Below are positions 28,378 to 39,432 of a stretch of DNA of 64,000 nt, piece after piece (position 1 is the stretch's first letter; each line of letters begins with the position of its first letter). Source of the DNA: Flammula alnicola (Eukaryota; Basidiomycota; Agaricomycetes; Agaricales; Strophariaceae). The position numbers and the translations under genes were made by a program. A model generated the notes under the pieces. The model had not been told where the DNA came from and did not search any database. It worked only from the letters and a program-made list of their open reading frames with translations. The stretch lies in assembly GCA_015499995.1 (NCBI GenBank), contig JADNRV010000026.1, forward strand, positions 248,001 to 312,000, written 5' to 3'.

Positions 28378-29415
28378 TCATGTTTCCATTGCATTCTCGT
28401 CATCTTGGGAGTAACTCTGCACAAGGGGGCGTTTACGGTCTTCCACCCTGAGACAGATGACAAAGATTAGCCGAGTGGCAGACAAAATTGTGATCAACAA
28501 ACCGTTCTCCATCTTCGTCGTCCTCGTCTGAACGTTTGCGGCGGGCTGCCGTTCGCTGGGCGGGAGGGAATGCAGCATGGGCTACGTTGGCTTTATATAT
28601 AGCCTCATATTCCTGTCGAAATTCCACATACGTCAACGTTATCGACATTCATGTGCAGACACACCTTGATCTGAGTCAGAAACCCGCCATTGGGAGATAT
28701 GCAGTAGCGTCGATTTTGCACCATGTGAAGAGCGTCCTCCCACGAGAGCTGATAATGTTGCATCACGAACATCACAACAAAGGCCGGTGATAAACTGATG
28801 CCGCCTTAGCGCAAGGGAAAGCCTGGGTCAAATGTTTGAGTTCTTGCAAGGATTTTGCGGTGTGGCTCACCATTGCAGTGGACGAGGACACGGCCGCCTG
28901 ACTGATTGCTTGGTCGATGAAGTTCTTGGCCTGCGAAAAGGGCGAATGAGCAACTGCAATCTGTAAATCAATAAAAAGAGCACGTACGCTGGGAAGAGCC
29001 GAATCAGATTCTGCTCCTCGTTATCTTCCACATCCAGCACCATATACTTGAAGCGATCAGGGAAGCGAGGCCTAACAGAGAATGCCTCTTTTGCATCGCG
29101 GATGCATACACTGTATGAACGCGTGAGGCTTCAGACATATTGATAGAACATCCGCAGGAAGATATCCACATGTGTGTTACTCCAAGGCTAACGAGCGTTT
29201 CCAATGACTTTGAGGCGACGAAAGGACCGAGAAGCAGACCAGGCAGGATCTCCTGACACTCTCTGCGCATTTCGTATCTGCGGGATGGGATGCCTGCTGG
29301 TCAGCAACGCGACGGGATGTGGAGGTCAAAAGTGGCTTTGGTCGTACCTCCATTCGACGTCCACTGGGCCTTGGATGACACTCCTCATTTGCTCTTCGCT
29401 CATTGCAGTGGCCAT
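28378..29415 (-). CDS. STYX-like dual-specificity phosphatase fold, probable pseudophosphatase
   Basis: Protein of the STYX family, catalytically dead phosphatase folds that act as binding modules. Exons: 29415-29348, 29277-29170, 29110-28988, then about 28937-28877 and further exons to the TGA at 28378. Shared with STYX: YEMRRECQEILPGLLLGPF, GVTHIVCIRD, MVLDVEDNEEQNLIRLFP, GGRVLVHCNGGISLSPAF, VQNRRYCISPNGGF and EYEAIYKA. The signature reads HCNGGISLS: the Cys is kept, but the invariant Arg (C-x5-R) is Leu. The Asp of the general-acid loop is present. Two bases appear to be missing near 28992 and 28897; with them restored the segment matches the STYX spacing exactly, without them an alternative acceptor at about 28938 keeps an open but dissimilar frame. 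The C-terminus is basic then acidic. Divergent from ZNG1. Confidence 0.83.
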
Positions 29416-29723
29416 GGTAGGAGGGTATGTGAGAAATTAGCGGGCGGAGAGGGATCTGTGAGTCTGTGGTTGATTTAGGAGGGAACGGACGCGGCGCCGT
29501 AAGCAAGGCCTGATTTAAATTACGAGGGGATGCCCATTAAAGTCACGTGATTGATGTTCTGTCGTTGCCGAGATTTCTCTGCTTAGAGCTTAGTATGACA
29601 TCGCCAGTCAGTACATAGCAAACTTCTGTCCTTCCTCTACTCTAAACCCTTATAAGACTATCTAGGCCATTCCATCAGCGTCCGCGCCCTTCTAGCGTCC
29701 GGATTTACCAGATATCCCCCATC

Positions 29724-31301
29724 ATGCCACTGCCTCCGTCCATGTCGTTTAATGATTCCGATGAAGAACCACCGTGAGTTTCCTGTGCTCAAATGAAATT
29801 CGCGATATTTACTGTTGGATTCACTATAGATCCCTCATAGAGGTCGATGATGCCACGTTGGCAGAGAACGCAGGGCCCACTCCAGCAACTGCGCCACAAT
29901 CGTCGACTCGCGTCCCTTTGACGATAATTTGTGGATTCTTGGGAGCAGGAAAATCGACTCTTCTCAAGTAGATCCTATAAATGTTGCAAGAAATCAGCGC
30001 AGCCGCTGACTGCATCGAAGGCGTATATTGACAGAAAAGCACGGTTACCGTATAGCAGTCATCATGAATGAGTTTGGCGACACCGCAGTAAGTGCTTCCC
30101 ATACGGCGGACGAAAAACGATCATCTCACCCAGCGTTCAGGATATAGAAGGTCCGTCTTGACTGTATACTTGTTAGGACATGCGGTCACGAATTTCTCTC
30201 GAATAGCCAAGACGATCAATGTTTCTTCTCCCGATGACCCAGCTGCGGAACAGACAGAAGAATTCCTCGAACTAGCAAATGGATGTTTGTGCTGTAGCAT
30301 CAAAGACACTGGCGTGGCTGCCATAGAAAAGTTAATGCAGAAAAAGGGCGCTTTTGATTATATCCTACTGGAAACCACGGGGCTTGCGGACCCAGGTGCG
30401 CCGTCTTTGTCATGAGGACCTGGAGACAATCTAAAAGTGCTGTTTTTCAGGGCCGATTGCCTCTATGTTCTGGCTCAATGAAGAATACGCAACTGGACTG
30501 GCCGACATTATCCTAGACGGCGTCGTTTGCGTGGTTGATGCTGTATTTGGTCAAAGTGTAAGTCCCGAGACTATTACCTTGTTGCCTAGTCTTATAGTTG
30601 GTTTTGTCTAGCAAATGCAAGAAGATCATGCCACGGACGATACTCTAAATATCGGCGAAAGCATACGGTATGCATCCTTTATGTAGAGGAGCCTCATAAT
30701 CTCATTTTTGCTCAGACAGATTGCTGGTTCTGACGTCATCCTGCTCAACAAAGCCGATTTGGCGGACCCTACGGTGCTCGCGGACACAGAAAATACCATA
30801 AAGCAAATCAATCCCGCTGCACCAATATACAAGACAATAAAAGGCGAAATCGACTTGAAACATATCATTGGTATCTCTGCGTTCAGACTGCCGCCCCCTC
30901 AAGGAACCAGTGAGAATAACCACGTCCATTCCGATAACTGTGATCATTCACACGATCCTCCGCCCACTCACTACGAGATACGTGGCATCTCCAGCCTCCA
31001 GGTCTCCTGTGGTATTTTGGATCAATCCCACATTGACAAGCTTGACGAATGGATCCGCACCGCACTCTGGGAAAATAGGGTTGAGGACGTCTCATCTGAA
31101 GTGAGGATCTTGAGGTGTAAAGGCGCATTTACCTCGGACAAGGGTGTTCAGTACGTCCTACAAGGCGTCAGGAGTATGTACGAAATCTCCGAACTGGCGG
31201 CTGCAGACAGCATTGGTGTTCCGGATACAGGGAAGATTGTCCTTATAGGCAAAGGTCTGGACGATAGCGTACGCAAAAGTCTAGAACTTGTATTTTCTTG
31301 A
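29724..31301 (+). CDS. ZNG1: Zinc-transfer GTPase ZNG1 (COG0523/CobW family)
   Basis: G3E-family GTPase metallochaperone; characterised members deliver zinc to methionine aminopeptidase 1. Eight exons (29724-29773, 29830-29967, 30021-30087, 30141-30150, 30207-30395, 30451-30557, 30612-30667, 30716-31301) give about 400 residues. Motifs: an acidic N-terminus with DSDEEPPSL, which in homologues contacts the partner's zinc finger; the P-loop GFLGAGKST at about 52-60; NEFGDTADIE; the metal-binding CLCC in [20 protein letters not shown]; and NKAD for guanine. A His-rich stretch ([13 protein letters not shown]) near residue 265 may bind metal. The CobW C-terminal domain ends in SLELVFS. The fourth exon is only 10 nt, yet is needed for frame and for the conserved residues. 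Divergent from the STYX-like gene. Confidence 0.95.
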
Positions 31302-31500
31302 TGTTATTCGCATAGCACATATACAAGAAATTCGATGGCGGGGACTGAGAAGGCTTAAATTTCAGGAAGTGTCTAGGTACTGAGAGTACAAGTATATAGA
31401 CACGTGTACCTTGACTTTGGCGCTCTACACTCAGCAAGTGAAGACGCTTGGGCCTGTAAGGAGTGAGTGACATGACATGATGGGTTTACGAAATTTTGAA

Positions 31501-32669
31501 TTACTTGCCTGGTGGGGTGTAGGAGGTAACACCAACGACCGAGGTTACAATACCAGGAGAAGTAGCTATTACTTATGTCAAACACTGGGGCAAATGGACG
31601 ATATACGCATTGAAAGACGTACGGGTGTATGCACCAGGGAAGCTGACTGTAGCAGGGGTCTTGGGAGTCGAAGAACCGGTGATGGAAAGCTGGGCGCAGC
31701 TCATCTATTATGTGCATATATTCAGTCGACGTCTAAATATTTGGTGAAGGCATGGCATTGGGTTCAAAGACTCACGAAGAACTGAGCTCCTGGGTATGAA
31801 CTTGCTTGTTGAAGAGCTGCCAAAGTGTCAGCAAGGCGTTTACGGACATCGACATCTGCCTTACCAATAGCTTCGGCCCTCAACAAGTATTGACCAGATG
31901 CAAGGCAGGAAGGAATTGTAAAGGTAGCATTGCCACCATTGATGAAGAGGACATCAGAGCCCCACTGGTGAGTGGTGCTGTTGAATCCATCTTGCCAGAT
32001 CTTGAACCACTCGAGGCCTGCGATATCGTTAGAAGTTGGGACATAGGCATTATTTAAAAAAACCTACCTGTAACGGTGCTTTGAGTAGCAGATGGAACTT
32101 GCGCACTAAAATTTGGTTTAATGTGGGACCTATCAATGCTAAGTGATATCTTTCTCACAGGTAAGCAATAATTGGGCCTGCACAAAGGACACAGTCAGGT
32201 TCCACGAAACTTCAGTCACCAAGTTCACGTTACCTTTGTTGGTGGGGTCGAGAGGGTCAGCCGGATCGGGGCCAAGGTATCCAGCAGTGGTCCTGTGGAA
32301 TTGGGCCGTGACCTTGTCCCCTGCCTTGACTGGAATGACAGTTTGAGAGACTGGAGTAATGAAGTTGGTGTTGCAAATTATGTTGTTGGAGGTGAGGTCT
32401 GTGATTGGCTTTGAGGAAGATTAATATCCAGGTTCGAAGCGTGTCCAAATGGAAGCAACTGACATTATTAGACGAGGGAACACGGACGCCAACACCGTGG
32501 CCTTGATCCACGCCATTGACGGAGACGGCCTGCAGAGGCGCCATGGTCATAGAAATGGTTAGAGCAGACTAACCTAACCGATACTTTATGGAAAACGTAC
32601 GGAGAAGACGGTCTTAGCAGAAGCTGAGCCTGCAAGAAGGATGAAGGACAGTAACGCCGTTGGCTGCAT
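31501..32669 (-). CDS. AA9-like secreted protein lacking the histidine brace
   Basis: Secreted protein with the fold of AA9 lytic polysaccharide monooxygenases, about 235 residues, no CBM. The signal peptide is [18 protein letters not shown]. After the predicted cut the mature protein starts KTVFS where AA9 enzymes have His, the residue whose amino group and imidazole bind copper. Other family features are intact: [39 protein letters not shown] (second copper-side His), [59 protein letters not shown]. Two more active-site positions are altered: LQQASS in place of the usual LHxAS, and GAQFF where AA9 has GAQ-x-Y. All exons splice in phase, so this is not decay by frameshift. A copper-independent or binding role is inference. 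It is in tandem with the canonical AA9-CBM1 gene. Confidence 0.88.
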
Positions 32670-32879
32670 TCTTTGCGATTTCACAGTGCCAGATTTTTTC
32701 AAGAGAGCAACAACTTTACACTCTTTTTAACCATTCACCCGCTAGGCGTAGTCGACTGCCGGCAATGATCCAGAAGGTCATAAGGTATTGTTCTAGTGTG
32801 CGAAGTCAAGGTAACCCGCGGACGCAATGGCAAAGTTGAAGTTGAATGGGAGATAAAATTACACTAACCCAGAGGACTT

Positions 32880-33420
32880 GGCGTTGGTTCCAACTGCATC
32901 TCCGTTCAGTGCATGGGGCCAGATTCGAGCATAGGCCATAAGGTTGCCGCGACAGGAAGCCCCATCACCACTGACAGATAGTCAGTAGCACAGGGTGTAC
33001 ATGCTTCGAGAGGCATGCACGCATGTTTAAATGGAGTCACAGCGAGAATTATGCGAGGAAGAGTTGTAGATTCTCAGCTAAAAGACGCTGTTGAAGACAG
33101 GATACGCAAAAACTCGGAGATAGGATGAGCATTTGACTTCTCAGGGGAGCCTTCGCAGTCCCGCAAGGTGCACGTCACACAGAGCTTTTGGCATTCTGAA
33201 TGGAGAGGGAGCCTGTAGAGCCATGGGAGAATGGTCGCAACATCTAGGAAACCCGGGGGTTTGTCTTTGAGAATCATGATAAAAAACGGACTGGTCAAGA
33301 ACAACATAGAAAATACAGAAAGCTCACCCAGGACGAATAACGTAGGACTGAGGTAGCTTCCAACAAAAATCAGAATGCGTCGTCCGAGTCGAGCCTATTC
33401 CATTACATGAGAGGCGAAGT
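32880..33420 (-). other. Coding-like fragments between the AA9 genes, unassigned
   Basis: On the minus strand this 540-bp stretch shows two patches with coding-like composition: one near 32885-32975 containing SCRGNLMAYARIWPHALNG, and one near 33090-33300 rich in Cys (CQKLCVTCTLRDCEG). Intron-like GT..AG intervals separate them, but I could not build one model with an ATG and stop, and I recognise no family. It could be a degraded secreted-protein gene or chance. The rest of 32670-33736 must contain the promoter of the AA9-like gene and the 3' UTR of AA9-CBM1. Confidence 0.2.
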
Positions 33421-33736
33421 CAACAAGCTCTGATCCGACAAACCACCGGTCCGATACCCGTACCTTCAAAAGTTGCCTCAAGGTAAAAGTTGTCATGGGA
33501 TTGACAATGGTTTTTATCCACAGGGTGGTATATTCTGAGTGGACTTTTTCTGTTTTTTGAATCTTTGCGGAAATTACGCAAATATACGGGAGTTACAATC
33601 GAGGAAGGAATCCAGAATTATGATTTGATTATGACAAAAAGTGGTTTCATTGCAAGCCGAAGCATTTTATGAAGTATATGTACAAATGAATTATTAGAAG
33701 GACAAATCAAAGATTCCATGGTTTCTCCATTGTCAG

Positions 33737-35196
33737 CTACAAGCACTGACTGTACTGTAACCGGGCGAGCGAAGTTGTCAGTAATCGGAACATGATGGGA
33801 TAAATTTCGGACGTACATAGGCACTGGAAAATGTGCACGTAAAGGGAGCCACACAGACAGTACCTCCCGTCCATCTGTCGTAAACGTATCATTAAAGAAT
33901 AATCTGGAAGAAAAGTGGAGAATGTATTACCCAGTTCCCCCGCATTGGGCATAGTGTGCTACAGTACCTGCCGCAGTCGAAGGAGTGGCAGGTGCTGAGG
34001 CACTACTCGAGCTGCTAATCGGTACTGAGGCTGTAGCGGGCTGGGAAGTAGTTGCAGGGGATGTGGTCACTGAACTACCTTGACCGCTGCAGCTGAAGAC
34101 CGATGGTCCTACAAAATCCAATTTTAGTTGTATCGATCTATCAATAAAAATACATCCATACCTGGGATGGTGTAGCTTGTCTGGCCGCTGTAGAGGTTGT
34201 AGGTAATACCGGGGTCAGAGCCTTTGTGTTTCGCACACCATCATCAGTAAGTATTCTCCCCAAGGAAGATGGAAAACCGACTTTTGTAGGCGCCAGGGAA
34301 ACTCACAGTTGCAGGGGAGGTGCTTCCACCGCCAGTAATTTGAATCTGAGCACATTCCATCTGAAATGTTGCAAATGTTAAAAAGGACATAACGGAAAGC
34401 AAGGAAAAAAATATTACGTATAATTGAGCTCCTGGATAAGTCGACGCGGCATGCAGTGCTAGACGAATGTGAGATGATGATATGTTATGAAACGATGACT
34501 ACCATACCGATAATCTCGACACGAAGGAGATATTGGCCAGCGCAATACAACTTGGGATTGCGAAGCTAACTTTACCCACGTTGGCGATAAGTTTGTCCAC
34601 AGCCCAGTGGTGCCAGAGTCGAGACCGTCTTCGTAAATCTTGAACCAGTTCAGGCCCGTCACTGACGTTTGAGTTGCATTGTTAATCTGTGCACTGGGGA
34701 CGGGAAATCAGAAAATCGCATTGCTCAACCCAAACAACACGCACAGGTAGGCGATAATTGGGCCTTTGTGGGATGGGTCGATGGGGTCAGCAGGGTCGCC
34801 CGTGCCTGCACTTGTAAGAGTGTGGTGGAATTCAGCCGTGACTTGAGCACCCGCTGGAACTGGGATGATTGCTGTTGAGATAGGTTGGTGGTATGGGTTA
34901 ATACCACCGTTGCAGATCAAGTCGTTGGACGTAACGTCCGTAATTGGCTATAGCATGAACATGCTCAGCCTGCCTGTAAATAGCGACGAAAAAAAATGCG
35001 TACCCCATCGTAGTCTGGAACACGAATGCCTACTATGTGTCCTGGAGATACCCCATTGACATAAAGTTGCTGGAAATATGGAGCTCGGCATTCAAACGAA
35101 CAAGAAAATTCAGGCCATGCATACCTGGAAGATGGTGTGAGCTGAAACAGAGCTCGCTAGGAAGATTGCAGACGCAATGGAATGAGAAAGCTTCAT
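33737..35196 (-). CDS. AA9 lytic polysaccharide monooxygenase with C-terminal CBM1
   Basis: Secreted copper enzyme that cleaves cellulose or hemicellulose chains oxidatively, with a cellulose-binding domain. Signal peptide [19 protein letters not shown] is followed directly by His (HTIFQ), the copper ligand. Further hallmarks: [33 protein letters not shown] with the second His, [62 protein letters not shown] (second-sphere His, Gln and axial Tyr all present), [12 protein letters not shown] Ser/Thr/Pro linker leads to a CBM1 with CGGTGWTGGTVC and YYSQCL at the end. In the exon at about 34480-34680 the frame breaks twice, near 34605 and 34540; one extra base at each point restores the AA9 sequence. 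An in-frame upstream ATG eight codons earlier is less likely as start. Confidence 0.9.
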
Positions 35197-36663
35197 CGTG
35201 CTTGTCTGATACTTCGTCATCACGGTATGTATGTTGCTTTTATACTCCAGCGGCATAGTAATGAGATGACTTGCGTAGAAAAATCGGCCAAACAGGTAGG
35301 AGCTAGGAGGTGACCTGGAAATAGACAGCATGAGAGAGGGCGCGATATGGCAGTCCACAAGATCCGTGCGAAAAGCTTGAACTATTTTGCACCAACACCG
35401 AGGTCATTGTGAAACGACGCATGAAATTCGGTAAGCTCCAACTATTGTGTCGCTAGAAGATGACATGTGGTCCATATTATCACCGTCGAACGATTGGAGT
35501 TCAACCGCGAAGTATCCGAGGTTTGATCCTTCCAAGGAAGATTACACTTTGCTCGTCTTCTCATTTTCGGATGTGCATTTGGCATTATACGGGGATACCC
35601 TGACCTAATACCCCACTGGGCAGAGGAAACTGCCTCCGCAATCAAGTTAGTGGGGCACCGAATTACAAAAAAACGGAGTTGATCCTATATTGCGCCAATT
35701 GCACTGTCGCCAATGTTCGCAACCGAAAGGATACAAGCGAGAAGAAAATCTGTAGGAGGTTCTCTGGAGAGATACATAGTTGCTTATTTTTCAAAAAGCC
35801 AAAATGCGGCGATTGAGAAATTTGACGTACAGTAGTGACAGACAGGTACCGAAAGACCGAGTATTTGACGACCAAGAACGATACTGACCTGTTAAGCTAA
35901 AGCATGAGTTGTTCAATGTTGAACAATAACCTTGTATACGTCCTTCGAACCATCTTCCGATCACAAACTTCGACTGTACTGGAAAAAACGGACTAGAATT
36001 ATAAGTCAAGGCAGAATACACAACCATTCAGCTTGACGCAAGTGCAAGATGATTCACCAAGCCAAGCTTGCTGACGAACCCATTTTTCTCCACCGGGTCA
36101 CTTCTAGCATTAAATTAAAAGAGAAGCTATAGCAGTAGGGCATTCCAAGAGAAAGGAGGCATGCCGAAGGCGGAGAATTTTTTTTGAGATAGTGGAAGGA
36201 GAAATCGGTGTCAGGACCGTCGGCACTGTACTGCGTCTCGCACGAAGGTTGAATGAAAGGAATGGATTGAAAGGCGGCGTTTCTGCCTTCAAGGGCCTGG
36301 AAGACATAAGCACATCGAGGTTTTCAGGTTCGATCAATCCATGATGATGTGGTTGTATGGCTTCATATGCGCCACAGATATTCTGAGATTATGTGGGCGG
36401 AGGAAGGAAAGGCGAGCGACTGTCGATGCATGACAAAATATATTTGGGCCCGGTGCGACGTCCACGGCAGAATAGCCATGGAAGCTTGCGAATGCCAGTC
36501 AGTGGTGGCCAAGTGGGGAGCGGAGTGGGCTTCACTGCTGCGATGGCATCCCAAGGTTTCCCTGTGCGTCTTTCGTTCATGGAAGTCGGTGAGAATCACA
36601 GGCTTATCCGGTAACGGAGATCTTCGTGTGTTGCCGGGGCCCCATGTCTTCTTGAAGGGCAAA
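35197..36663. other. Intergenic, no gene recognised
   Basis: About 1.47 kb, the longest empty stretch in the window, between the AA9-CBM1 start and the VPS37 stop. Open frames on both strands are under 155 codons, lack splice-consistent partners and match nothing I know. It should include the AA9-CBM1 promoter. I see no terminal repeats, poly-A tail or transposase motif. Confidence 0.45.
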
Positions 36664-37393
36664 TCAATTATCTCTCCAAATTACTTGTCCACTGGCCCAC
36701 TTTTCACCCCAGAGCGCTCTCTTGTGGTAGACCTTTCGCAACTCTTTGAATTCTTTGATAAATTCATCCAGTTCTCGTCCAACTTTCGGAGTTCCAGTTC
36801 CTGACTCTTCGCTTGTTGAATTATTTGAAGGTAGCTGTTGGACAAATGAAGATGCCAAGGCTTCAGATGCGTCATCTTGTGCGGTTGTACTATGCCGCAG
36901 ACGCATTAGAAGGAATTGAGGAGTAAATCGCTGATAATCTCGTCAATGCGTGGCTTTAGAAGAGATATACCCAACGGACCTGGTAGATTTCCTTCTGCTC
37001 CTTGTCCAATTCCTTCCATCTAGCCTCTAGGCTCTTCGCCTCATCAAAAGCATCTTTAGTTTCCGCTCGCAGGTCATAAAGGCGTTGTTGTAAGGCAAGA
37101 TTGTTTCCTGATCCATCCAATGAGTCAAGTCGTTTGACCATAAGTTAGGCCACTCACGAGCAATAGCTTCATTAGCTTGTCCCAATTCTGCCTGTGATCT
37201 ATATAGATCTTTGACATAGTTTAGAGAATGAAATATGGCCTGGAAATAGACAGGGTCGGAAAGCAAATCTTCCAGATCTTCGCGTCTGTCAGAGATATTC
37301 ATCAGCTGAGTAGAAAGTCCAGTATTGGATGCGGCAACATTACTGACGATAAATGGAGAGCTCAGGGAAATCCGTCAATAGAGGCGTAGACAT
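36664..37393 (-). CDS. VPS37: ESCRT-I subunit Vps37 (Mod(r) domain)
   Basis: Subunit of ESCRT-I, which sorts ubiquitinated membrane cargo into multivesicular bodies on endosomes. Four exons (37393-37344, 37285-37158, 37107-36980, 36930-36664) give about 190 residues, the size of a single Mod(r) domain protein. Hallmarks are REDLEDLLSDPVYFQAIFHS, a long coiled coil (NNLALQQRLYDLRAETKDAF, EAKSLEARWKELDKEQ) and RFTPQFLLMRLRHSTTAQDD, followed by a Ser-rich loop and a final charged helix. The first junction matters: only the acceptor at 37286 joins the ATG exon to REDLEDLL in frame. The start codon lies just 137 bp from that of RRP40 on the other strand. Confidence 0.88.
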
Positions 37394-37530
37394 TGTAATA
37401 TTTTTTGAATAGAAGAGATGATACAGACTGGTGAAATGTCCGAGTGGCGTGAGTGACGGTCGTGGTTATGGTTTCGATAAGTGCACGCCGTGCGGGAATA
37501 GCGGAATCTCAAAATCAACGCCAAACGGTC
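37394..37530. promoter_or_regulatory. Compact divergent promoter region VPS37/RRP40
   Basis: Only 137 bp separate the two opposed start codons, so both promoters and both 5' UTRs must fit here or reach into the neighbouring gene. I could not assign a TATA box or a named factor site. This is inference from layout. Confidence 0.5.
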
Positions 37531-38392
37531 ATGTCCACCGTCCTTCCTGGTGACCACATCCCAGCACAACATGTTAACCTCAAACTTGGACCTGGTCTCC
37601 TTCAAGTATCAAGCGTCACATCTGAAGGGACAGATTCAACAGTAATCGCAACACGCGCAGGCGAATTGAACTATTCGTCAAATCGAAGTAAATGGTGGAT
37701 CGAGAGCAACTCTAGACGCGTTAGTTTGGTGAACATATTTCTGTCAAAAATTTGTATTCACGATTTTTTCAATCTTAGTATGTTCCAGCACCTCAGGAAT
37801 CAGTAATTGGGGTTGTCACCCAAAAAGTAGGCGAAGGGTACCGAATCGATATTGGGTCAGCGCACCCTGCTTCTTTAGATGGTCTGGCTTTCGAGGGTGC
37901 AACAAAACGGAACAAGCCCAATCTGAAAGTGCGTTTCATCAAATCTGTCATGAAGCTCGTTGTATTGACCGTTAGACAGGTTGGATGCCTCGTATATGCC
38001 CGTGTTTCCCTCGCGCAAAAGGATATGGAGCCTGAACTGGAATGTTTCGACGCCCAGACGCGAAAATCAGAGGGTTTTGGCGAGCTCAAAGGTGGTTTCA
38101 TGGCGCGATGCAGTCTGAAAATGTGTCGAGAGTGAGTTGTTCCATATATCCCCCTTTTGTGCATTAATAGACTTGGTTACAGTCTCTTGGATCCCAAACA
38201 CTTCCTCCTACCACTTCTTGGAGGCCGATTTCCTCTCGAAGCTGCGGTCGGGTTGAATGGCCGAGTCTGGGTGAACGCAAAGGAGGTGAAGCAGGTAATA
38301 GCCCTAGTGCGGTGTATAGAGGCTGCCGATCCAGATGGGGAGGGTTGGACGCGAAAGGTATCAAGACTTTCCTCGATACACTTGAGGTCTAG
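37531..38392 (+). CDS. RRP40: Exosome core component Rrp40 (EXOSC3)
   Basis: Cap subunit of the RNA exosome that helps guide RNA into the 3'-5' exonuclease core, in nucleus and cytoplasm. Exons: 37531-37719, 37779-37928, 37980-38131 and 38183-38392. Hallmarks: N-terminal domain (VLPGDHIPAQH, KLGPGLLQ); S1 region (PQESVIGVVTQKVGEGYRID, GSAHPASLDGLAFEGATKRN, VGCLVYARVS, EPELECFDA); and the KH region with the Rrp40 motif GLNGRVWVNA and RCIEAADPDG. As given, the frame runs past the natural end; one missing G in the GGGG run near 38344 would restore the ending GLDAKGIKTFLDTLEV and the TAG at 38390-38392. I therefore place the true end there. Convergent with EAF6. Confidence 0.92.
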
Positions 38393-38522
38393 CCGTACGA
38401 TTGTAGAAAATATATTATTCGTGATACATATAAATCTAATAATGTACAAGCAAGTCCCCTGCTATTGTTTTGCGATCAGAAAGCGAAACGAGAGCATAGA
38501 ATACAGTTGCATATATGGCATA

Positions 38523-39221
38523 CTAGTCATCGTCTGCCAATCGAGCCCTCTTCGTTGGTCGTCTGGAGGATGCACTCGCAGCGCTTACCAACTCCTCGTC
38601 ACTCTCTCCCGTGCTTTTATGGCTGGCGCTGGCGGTGGCCCGCTTCCTGCGTTGATAATCTCTATCTTTTGACCTCTTCGTTTGCACTGTTAGTTCTTGG
38701 GTTCGTGTGGCAGGAGGGACGGCAATAGTGGTTAGTGGGGCGGGCGTCGGTTGCTTGACGTATTCGTCGTTTGTGGCCGTCGATTCCTCTCCTTCCCCCA
38801 TAAGTTCAAGTGACTTTCGAAGAAATTATCTATCAGTGAACAAATAGGGCTGAATAACGACGGAAATACCTTTTGATACGTCAGACTACTATTCGAAAAG
38901 ATTCGGTCATGATCATGAACCTCGTATCGCCGTCGTCCAGAGCTTTGATTCTTCAGGTAATTTTCGAAGCCTTGTATGATATTTCCACCACTGTGGGCGG
39001 CAGTCTCCGTCAAATACGATGCCTCGAGATTGTAGATTTGTACTTCAATTTGAGCCTATGGAAATGAAATGGGTCAGGAAAGAGCAAATAAATGCAGGCG
39101 AACGGGATACCAGTTGCTTATCTATAGCGCGTTTCTTTGGTAGTGCCTGCATAAGTTCCTTCTTGAGTGTTTCATATCGAGACCTGTCATCCGCGGTCGG
39201 AACTGCTGCCTGCTCTGCCAT
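38523..39221 (-). CDS. EAF6: NuA4 histone acetyltransferase subunit Eaf6
   Basis: Small subunit of the NuA4 (and related) histone acetyltransferase complexes in the nucleus. Three exons (39221-39111, 39055-38870, 38813-38523) join in phase to 195 residues. The conserved core spans residues 14-100: a leucine-rich coiled coil (RYETLKKELMQALPKKRAID, IEVQIYNLEASYLTET) followed by GGNIIQGFENYLK and DRIFSNSSLTYQK, the Eaf6 signature. The C-terminal half is a Ser-, Lys- and Arg-rich tail with likely nuclear localisation signals (RRKR, KRAR). The ATG at 39221 opens the first exon. Divergent from RPT5, with about 211 bp between starts. Confidence 0.92.
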
Positions 39222-39432
39222 ATGTGAGTGTTCGAGAAATACAATGAGAGAGTAGGAGAGAGTGCGGCCGTGAGTGCGTTGAAGCCTCGACGCACAACTT
39301 ACGATTACGTAAGCTTACGTCAGATTGTATATGTTTGGTCCAGAGGCTAATAGCCATGGGACGCGTGTCCTCTTCGACGCGTCAGACTTTGAATCCAATT
39401 CGTTCATCCATCTTTCTTTCAACTCATTTGAA

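Noticed and set aside
34459..34680. AA9-CBM1 as a true pseudogene
   Set aside because: Two one-base losses in one exon with all other exons intact, and the same kind of loss in essential genes nearby, fit sequence error better than decay.
36320..36345. Possible tRNA B box (GGTTCGATCAATCC)
   Set aside because: The spacing differs from the canonical B box, and no matching A box or cloverleaf arms were found upstream.
36363..36662. 99-residue minus-strand frame just downstream of VPS37
   Set aside because: It follows the VPS37 stop directly, has no recognised motif and no splice partners, and VPS37 already has its complete family length.
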